From NCBI RefSeq assembly GCF_033568475.1, contig NC_133122.1, positions 166,248,130-166,312,129 on the forward strand: DNA of 64,000 nt, given 5' to 3'. The notes under the pieces are model-generated. The model worked only from the letters and a program-made list of their open reading frames with translations, did not search any database and was not told the origin of the DNA. The stretch comes from Henckelia pumila. Taxonomy: Eukaryota > Streptophyta > Magnoliopsida > Lamiales > Gesneriaceae. Each line of letters starts with the position of its first letter. The first letter of the stretch is position 1. Made by a program: the position numbers and the translations under genes. This document shows positions 57,513 to 64,000 of this stretch, one piece after another.

Positions 57513-58563
57513 GATCACATTTCCATGGATTTCATAATGAAGTTACCAAGATCATCCCGAGGATGCGATGCTATCTGGGTGATTATTGATTGATTGACGA
57601 AATCAGCATGCTTCATTCCGTATAAAATGACATATAGACACGATCAAATGATAGGTTATATGTCAAAGAAGTGGTAAGATTACATGGTGTGCCTAAGTCT
57701 ATTGTATCTGATAGAGATCCTCGATTCACATCACACTTTTGGCATAGTTTGCAACAAGATCTAGGTACGAAGTTACATTTGAGTACTGCTTATCATCCTC
57801 AAACTGATGGACAATCTGAACGAACTATTCAAACACTTGAGGATATGCTTAGAGCTATGGTGTTAGATTTTAACACTACTTGGCAAGAATCATTAACACT
57901 GGTGGAGTTCTCATACAACAATAGCTATCAAACGAGTATTGAGATGACTCCATTTGAAGCGTTGTATGGAAAGAAGTGTCGATCACCATTGTATTGGGAT
58001 GATGTATATGAAATTCCTGATATTGGACCTGATATGATCAGAGAGATGACAGAGAAGGTAAAACGAATTCAAAAATGAATGAAGACGACACAAGATCGAC
58101 AAGCTAAGTATGCCAATATCATACGAAGACCGTTTTGTTTTGAGAAAGAAGACATGGTATTCTTGAAGATCTCACCTTTCCGAGGCACAATTATATTTGG
58201 CAAGCGAGGAAAGTTATCTCCACTATTTCTTGGTCCGTACGAGATTCTCGAGAAGATAGGAAATCTTGCTTATCGACTCGCCCTTCCTCCATCTTTGTCT
58301 GGTATCCATGATATATTCCATGTCTCGATGCTTTGAAAGTACCAACCTGATGAATCTCATATCTTGCAACCTGATGAAGCTCAATTAGATGAACTCTTAG
58401 CTACTTTGAACAACCGATTCAGATACTTGATCGAAAAGAAAAGCAACTCCGAACTAAGACCATTCCACTGATGAAGGTTCAATGGAGTCGGCATGGAGTT
58501 GAAGAAGCTACTTGGGATGCGGAAGAAGATATGAGACAGCGCTTTCCAGAGTTATTCCACTGA
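57513..58563 (+). pseudogene. Integrase core, C-terminal and chromodomain remnant of Gypsy A
   Basis: DHISMDFIMKLPRSSRGCDA with VIID, then TGA where Arg is expected (57589), a shift near 57660, [18 protein letters not shown] (second Asp) and [20 protein letters not shown] (Glu). [18 protein letters not shown] and KISPFRGTIIFGKRGKLSPL (integrase C-terminal) follow. After SGIHDIFHVSML a TGA (58336) and shifts lead to a chromodomain-like end (VEEATWDAEEDMRQRFPELF to TGA at 58561), placing the element in the chromodomain Gypsy group. Confidence 0.85.
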
Positions 58564-58648
58564 TGTGAGTCTTATTATGTTTTTGCTTATTTCAGTATAT
58601 TATGTGCATATAGATTATTTGAGATTTCGAGGAAGAAATCATGTTTTA

Positions 58649-58663
58649 GAGGGGGAGAAATGT
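58649..58663 (+). promoter_or_regulatory. Polypurine tract of Gypsy A and first 3 bp of its 3' LTR
   Basis: GAGGGGGAGAAA is followed by TGT (58661-58663), the same first three bases as LTR A, and then by the TGTAGTAACCC start of LTR B. Confidence 0.6.
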
Positions 58664-58787
58664 TGTAGTAACCCAAATTCCATTTTAAGATAATAATATG
58701 TTAAAAATGATTAAGGGTTAGTAATTAACCAAGTTCGGGGCTTAATTGGACTTCAGAAGCAAAATTTGGGCTTTTGTATTTGGGCCG

Positions 58788-58951
58788 GATCGGAGGCTCT
58801 GAACCCGGATCGAAGGCTTTGAACCCAGCCAGTTCGGGGGCTCTGAATCCCAGCCAGTTCGGAGGCTCCAAACTCCCTTAGACAGCAATGCTAGATGACT
58901 AATCCACAATTTTCGACAAGTGTCGTACATGCAGGTTCAGAGGCTCCGAAC
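58788..58951. repeat. Palindromic CGGAGGCTCCGAA-type repeats in LTR B
   Basis: Five imperfect copies: GGATCGGAGGCTCTGAAC, GGATCGAAGGCTTTGAAC, AGTTCGGGGGCTCTGAA, AGTTCGGAGGCTCCAAAC and GGTTCAGAGGCTCCGAAC. Spacing between the first four is 20-30 nt; the last is about 80 nt further on, next to the TATA box. Confidence 0.85.
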
Positions 58952-58967
58952 TCCAACGGATTTTGGC

Positions 58968-58976
58968 TATAAATAG
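58968..58976 (+). promoter_or_regulatory. TATA box of LTR B
   Basis: TATAAATAG begins 16 nt after the palindrome ending at 58951, nearly the same spacing as in LTR E (17 nt). Confidence 0.65.
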
Positions 58977-60039
58977 GGCTCTTCGGAGTCATAATTTGAT
59001 ACGAATTTCGAGTTTCCTTCTTCAGTTATATAGTGTGGGTTATACACTTAAGGTCCCTATCGGTTATTATAGAGGTTCTGGAAAAACCAAGGTGTGGTTA
59101 TAGTCATCCGGGACTAGCGACTTCAAAGGGCTTACTACGGACGAAGGTATGGTCCGGGAATCTATTTAAGTTTTGGGAGTACTTATTAGCTTAGTTAAGG
59201 CTTATAGAACTTGAGTAGTGATACGATGAACTTTTGAATATAGGCTTGGAACCTAGGATCCTACTAGACTCGAACTAGCCTAGAGGTATGTATACATTGA
59301 CTGAGATTGCCAGCGAGTATACATGTTTATGTGTTGCATTTATATGGAATTATTATATGTCATGATATATGATTTACCGCTTTTCATATTCATATGTCAT
59401 GTGCATATACATGTTGAGCCTATACCTTGTTATACCTTATTATATAGCCGCTCAGCTCTATACTCGTTAGTCTGTCACTGAGAGTACCGCGATGGCAGGG
59501 ACATGTATGTCTGACTACTCTGGTGTACTAGACGAGTGCGGTTGCACCCAACGGTTGATCCGTGCAGTGGCAGCACTCATGTGGCATCGGTACTGAGCAT
59601 GACTTTTCAGATGACCCTTTACCAGTCATCATGTTGCATGCATTATATATATATATATATGTTTACTCATGTTTATGTACTGGACGTTAGCGCTCACGTC
59701 CTAGTTGTTATCTTGGACACCCCATTCCATGGGGCAGGTCGCAGGATGGATGGAGCGGGTGGTTCGAGGTAGGACTAGGAGAGCCGGAGCTTTTCTGGGG
59801 ATTTTATACAGCAGGATTTGTTTAGCTGTATAAATTTTTTAGACCGTTTTATCTTAAGCTTTTCGATATGGTTGTATCACTACAGTATTAAGCCTGGATA
59901 TGTTTTACAAAGCTGATAATTAAATTATGGATTATGTTTCCGCATGTTTTACTATATTAAGCATTCTTGCTTTATTAAGTTTAATGCATGCTATTAGTTG
60001 CCAGTTAGTAGGTGATTCAATGTAGGGTCACTACATTTT

Positions 60040-60052
60040 TGGTATCAGATCA
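60040..60052 (+). promoter_or_regulatory. Degenerate primer-binding site of Gypsy B
   Basis: TGGTATCAGATCATGC a few T residues after the LTR; the first 10 bases fit the initiator methionine tRNA site. Confidence 0.65.
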
Positions 60053-60125
60053 TGCTTAGATTTTGGTATTAGTACTTGGGATTTAGTCTAGTATTGACTA
60101 ATTATTGCGCATTTGGGATTTTAAA

Positions 60126-61190
60126 ATGTGCAAATCTTTTCAGATAATGGCTGATGGAGGTAACGAGAGTCATGGTAGTGTTGGCCAGGAAGGTGGTCAT
60201 CATCATCGTCATCATTGCCATCATCATGAGGATCGACATCGTCCTCATGAGGGTAGACGTCGTTATACTTTCAATAAGTTTATGCAAGTAAGACCGAAGC
60301 CTTTATTGGGTGGCGAAAATCCTGAACAAGCAAGAGGTTGGATGTCCAAAATCGAGAGTGCTTTTCGAGCTTTCGATTGCACTGAAGAGCAGAAACTGGA
60401 AGTTTTAGAATTTTTTCTAGAGGATCGAGCACGCTTATGGTGGGATGCCAAGGTTACTCAGGCACGTACGGAGAGAGGACGGGTGACTTGGGGGGATTTC
60501 TGTCAGCAGTTTCAGAAACTATATTTTTCTCCAGCAGTTCGTCAGGCACGATCTATGGAGTTGCTGACTCTGAGGCAAGGATCAATGAATATTGATCAAT
60601 ATCAGCAACGATTTCTTGATCTGTTACCTTTTAGTCCTCATATCAATGAAAGTGATGCGTCAAAGTATGATATCTTCCTGCAAGGCTTGAATCAAGATAT
60701 CTATTCACAAGTTGTCGTTTATGATGATCCGACATCTTATGAGACTTTGGTGAATCGTTGTCGTCAAGTGGAGAACAGCAATAGGAGAGCACTGTTGATG
60801 ATTCCAGGACAGTCTAGTGGATCTCTTGGGCCTAGGGCTCAATCTGTTGTGAAATCTGGACCTATGTCTTCTTCTACTACTACTTCGTCTGGTTCTTATG
60901 GCTCACGAGGTACGTTCCGTTTTGGGAAGAAAAATAAGGAGTTTTGCAGTCACTGTGATGGGAAGTATCCTGCAGCTTCGTGTCGAAAGGCTACTGGTGC
61001 TTGTGGTGAGCAGGGACATCTACGAAGAGATTGTCCTCAGCGTATGGGTTCTGCTAGTGGATCGGGATCACAGGTTGGATCTCAAGCTTCTACTTTTCCA
61101 CGTCAGCAGTCAGCACCACAGAGTTCTTCTGGTTACCGTCCAAAGACTCAGGGGCAGGTATTTGCTCTGTCTCAGGAACAGGCTACTTAG
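60126..61190 (+). pseudogene. Gag of Gypsy B, long open frame
   Basis: Two in-frame ATGs (60126, 60147); the second opens MADGGNESHG followed by a His-rich stretch (HHHRHHCHHHEDRHRPH). Gag helices: KFMQVRPKPLLGGENPEQAR, GWMSKIESAFRAFDCTEEQK, ARLWWDAKVTQAR, then LTLRQGSMNIDQYQQRFLDL. The zinc-knuckle region is reduced: the first Cys pair is present in EFCSHCDGKYPAASC but ACGEQGHLRRDC lacks the leading Cys. The frame is open for about 350 codons and stops with TAG at 61188, where Gln (CAG) is plausible. It is the least decayed gag here. Confidence 0.85.
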
Positions 61191-61528
61191 GGAAGCGATC
61201 GCATGTTGGCAGGTACCTTTTTACTATATGGTATTCATGCACTTGTTTTAATTGATACTGGAGTATCGCATTCCTTTATTTATAGTCGCTTTGTTAAGAG
61301 ACATAGATTACCTTATGTATCATTAGATATGGATTTAGTTGTATTTACTCCGTTGGAGCAGGAGGTATTAACTAAGCGTCTAGTGATGGGTTGCCTTCTA
61401 GAGTTTGAGGGTCATGTGTTGTCTGCTAATTTGATGATCTTAGCGATGTCATATTTTGACTGTATTTTGGGAATAGATATACTGACATTGTATCATGCTA
61501 TTGTGGATTGTTATCAGCGTCTAGTACT
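61191..61528 (+). pseudogene. Protease start of Gypsy B, cut by insertion of element C
   Basis: In the same frame as gag: LLYGIHALVLIDTGVSHSFI keeps the Asp-Thr-Gly active site; YFDCILGIDILTLYHAIVDC follows. The frame is cut off at 61529 where LTR C begins. RT and the rest are presumably beyond element C, outside the window. Confidence 0.85.
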
Positions 61529-63890
61529 GTAACGCCCTCAACCGATGAAGATGTTACAAACTAACATGACGTTAAAACTAGTTCGGAAAAGAAAATTTTT
61601 GAAAGATATATGCATACATCAAACCTTACTTAAAACATTTCAGAATAGTTTACAAACCAAATCATGACAATTTGAAACATAAAACGTATTTTCTTCAATC
61701 AACATAACAACATTTAGTTCATTAACTTGGCACAAACACACTCAACACATAACACACTCATGCATCGCCCGCCGGTCCGACTCCTTGCTCTTCTTCATGC
61801 TCGACATTGAACTCGTCGACATATGCATAAATGTCATCCTCATTACCTGTACCATTCAAGTATAGTGAGTCTAAAAACTCAGCAAGAGTATGCAGTAAAA
61901 ATCATGAGATTTCAAATATCATTTAAACGTAGCATAACATAACATGACATAACATAACGTAAACTTATCATTTGGTGACGAATTATGCGAAATTGTGGCA
62001 ACCATCATAATGGGCACATTCATCTTTTCTTGTTGATCAACAATCATATGGCATTAAGCCTCGTAACATTCGTTCATTCATTTTCGGAGGCCCCTCCGGA
62101 GCTCATCCCGGAGTACCTAACCCGTACATTGAGCCATATTTGGAAAGGTCCCTCCGGAGCCCAAACTGGAGTACCAGTCCTGTATTGCCACCACAAAGAC
62201 ACATAAGACATCAAAATATTTTCGTTCATCAACATATCATATCATGCTTCATCTTAACATTATTCATTCATGCTTCATCATCTTTCATTTCATCCATCAT
62301 GAAGCATCATTGAAACATCATAATTTCCATCTTAAGTTTTGTTTCATGAACATAAAACATTACTCGATAACTTTATGCATGTAATAAATGATAAAAATCA
62401 TACTTTCATATTGAACATAGGTTTCATAAAAGAAACTTAGACATGTACATGCATAACATAACGTAATCGGTCCACGTAAGTCGTTCTTTTCGTTCTTGAG
62501 TTAAAACTTGAAACTTTTTGCATAAAAAACTCTTAAATATATTTTAGAAGACTTAAAAGATCATAACCATGAATTTATTACCCTAAAATAACATAAAAAA
62601 ATCTTCAAATCAGAAGGCCATGCGCGGGGGAGCCACCTTTCAGGCGCGGGCGCGCATGCTCTGCTGATGGGTCTGCTTGTTTGTTCTTAAACTCTATTTT
62701 GCAGTCGGAAATTGGAAAGGTGATAAACATGAATGTTTTAGCCCTTGATCTTGGCTTTCAAATGCCGAAAATCTTACCTAAATTAGATTTTTCCGTAAAA
62801 CGTTATGCTCATTATCCCGAGATGTGTCACTGCCGGAAAGTCACACCACTCGACACACTTCGGGGCAATTTTTGGCCAATCTTCCAAAATGATTTTGACA
62901 AAACTCAAAACATGAAAGTTGTAGATAAATAAGCTGTCATTCAAATAAAATTGGCCTCATCTCATTTGGATTAATTCAATATACTTAATCCACAAAATTG
63001 CAACAAGTGTCTCTAATCCAAGACAGCCTAGCACATGCAACATTTCAAAGATTTAACTCAAACTAACTCAACACTTCAAAATTCAACACACACCTTAAAA
63101 ATCAGTCCTTTTTCAAGTCTAAACCATAAAAATTTGTCAACACACATTATTTATCAAGAATTTCACAAGAACGACTTACATATCACGATATCATAAACAT
63201 CATGCTTTTATGTTTCTCAAATCTTTAAAATCATGCATAAAACTCATCAACACACATAATTTCTTATCAAAATAGATATATCTTGAATGGTGGTTTAAAA
63301 TTCTTAAAAAACTTGCCTTGAATGGAGGAGGAGTTGATCCGGAACTTCGGAGACGAGCTAAACCTTGGACGAACTAAAAACTGGTACCAAAAACTCACTT
63401 GAATCTTGAAGGATTTGATGAAGGAGATGATGAATAGTGAGGGGGAGGAGAAAAACGTGTAAGGGAGGGGAGGATAATGAAGAAATCTGATAGAATATGT
63501 CAAGGGAATCACTAACATGTAGGGTATAAGGTTGTTAAGTGCAGTTTTCACAATTAATGCACATCGTGTATTGATTGCTTAAAATGCAGTCAAAGAAACA
63601 CATCTCGACTCGTCTGATAAAAATTCTATATTTTGACTCGTTTATAAAAACGTAACAATATCATACTTAAAATACTCGTAAAAATGTACTCTATTATCTC
63701 GTTCATAGGTTAGCCTAGTCCCGCGAGTCCAGAATCGAACTCTACCTGGAATCATTTATTTAATCAAAATTTTTAAATGTAAGATAAACATAATCATTAA
63801 ATCACAACTTAAACAATTTAAGGCATAAAATCATTAAAAATTTATTTCTAAATAATCGTGAGCAAGTTTAATGGATTTTTGGAATTTACA
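61529..63890 (-). mobile_element. 3' LTR of Gypsy C, minus orientation
   Basis: On the plus strand it starts TGTAACGCCCTCAACCG and ends GGAATTTACA, so it is a TG...CA LTR of 2362 bp. Just outside its right end is the purine tract (on the minus strand AAGGAGGGTAGAGT) and the end of pol, so this is the 3' LTR. It contains CTCCGGAG-type repeats (62090-62175), a GC-rich inverted motif near 62621-62657 and runs of ATAACATAACATGACATAAC (61930). An older copy lies at 593-2018. Confidence 0.85.
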
Positions 63891-63999
63891 ACTCTACCCT
63901 CCTTAAAAGAATTTCGTCCTCGAAATTCGACTTACCAAATAATTTTGGGTATCGACTACGCATATCTTGTTCGGTCTCCCAAGTAGCCTCTTCCACTAA
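63886..63999 (-). CDS. Pol C-terminal end of Gypsy C (chromodomain tail), partial
   Basis: On the minus strand the frame reads LVEEATWETEQDMRSRYPKL, then FGKSNFEDEILLRRVEL and TAA at 63886-63888. This is the end of the chromodomain of chromodomain Gypsy pol, and the short tail with FEDE before the polypurine tract is typical. The gene continues past the right edge of the window. The visible 37 codons have no defect. Confidence 0.85.
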   Translation of the reverse strand, partial: LVEEATWETEQDMRSRYPKLFGKSNFEDEILLRRVEL

Positions 64000-64000
64000 T

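Larger units (their letters stand above)
58664..60035 (+). mobile_element. 5' LTR of Gypsy B
   Basis: TGTAGTAACCCAAATTCC to GGTCACTACA, 1372 bp, followed by a degenerate primer-binding site. It contains palindromes of the GTTCGGAGGCTCCGAAC type (58788-58951), a TATA box at 58968 and the GGACGTTAGCGCTCACGTC block (59684) also seen at 38020. It differs from LTR A throughout, so it belongs to another element inserted in A's 3' LTR. Confidence 0.8.

Overview
The window is nuclear DNA of a flowering plant, most likely a eudicot. The clearest evidence is an intron-rich gene for a thylakoid-lumen PsbP-domain protein embedded in plant LTR retrotransposons (Copia, Sirevirus-type Copia, Athila-type Gypsy, chromodomain Gypsy) and hAT DNA transposons. 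No prokaryotic, organellar, rRNA or tRNA features were seen. Species cannot be fixed from the sequence alone. Most of the 64 kb is transposable elements in different states of decay, and only two host loci are supported.

Layout. 1-592 is a non-autonomous hAT-like element sitting in an old minus-strand Gypsy LTR (593-2018). 2402-2560, 17122-17215 and 17435-17512 look like the last three exons of an unrecognised host gene. Their splice phases fit each other across a 14.5 kb interval (2561-17121) filled with a Copia fragment, a rearranged hAT composite carrying a 659-bp MITE with a perfect 8-bp target duplication, an ACCGGT-rich MITE, a second Copia fragment with its LTR, and a complete but dead Copia element (10823-16849) that itself carries a 1.28 kb fold-back element. 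19070-27560 is a foreign LTR fused to an Athila-type element that has lost gag start and RNase H but keeps protease, RT, integrase, an env-position ORF and a 3' LTR. 27561-28849 is a Gypsy LTR fragment. 28850-37874 is a head-to-tail array of a gag-only LTR element (LTR-body-LTR-body-LTR, period about 3.76 kb). 37875-40850 is a Gypsy LTR split by a hAT element with an almost intact transposase that has lost its N-terminus.

41217-46418 is the one complete host gene: 11 exons that join in frame to 290 codons, ending in a typical PsbP-domain tail, with a twin-arginine lumenal targeting signal. Its start lies only 366 bp from the neighbouring LTR. Downstream come a DUF4283 (LINE ORF1-like) fragment and a four-deep nest of retroelements: a minus-strand Sirevirus (env-like ORF, RT/RNase H) interrupted by Gypsy A (51703 onward), whose 3' LTR is interrupted after 3 bp by Gypsy B (58664 onward), which is interrupted by minus-strand chromodomain Gypsy C (61529 to beyond the window).

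The most unusual pattern is that unrelated LTR families here carry short GC-rich inverted-repeat modules (about 34-37 nt) in otherwise AT-rich LTRs. In four separate places these recur every 72-76 bp. In several LTRs they sit just upstream of the TATA box, with a 16-17 nt palindrome-to-TATA spacing shared by two families.
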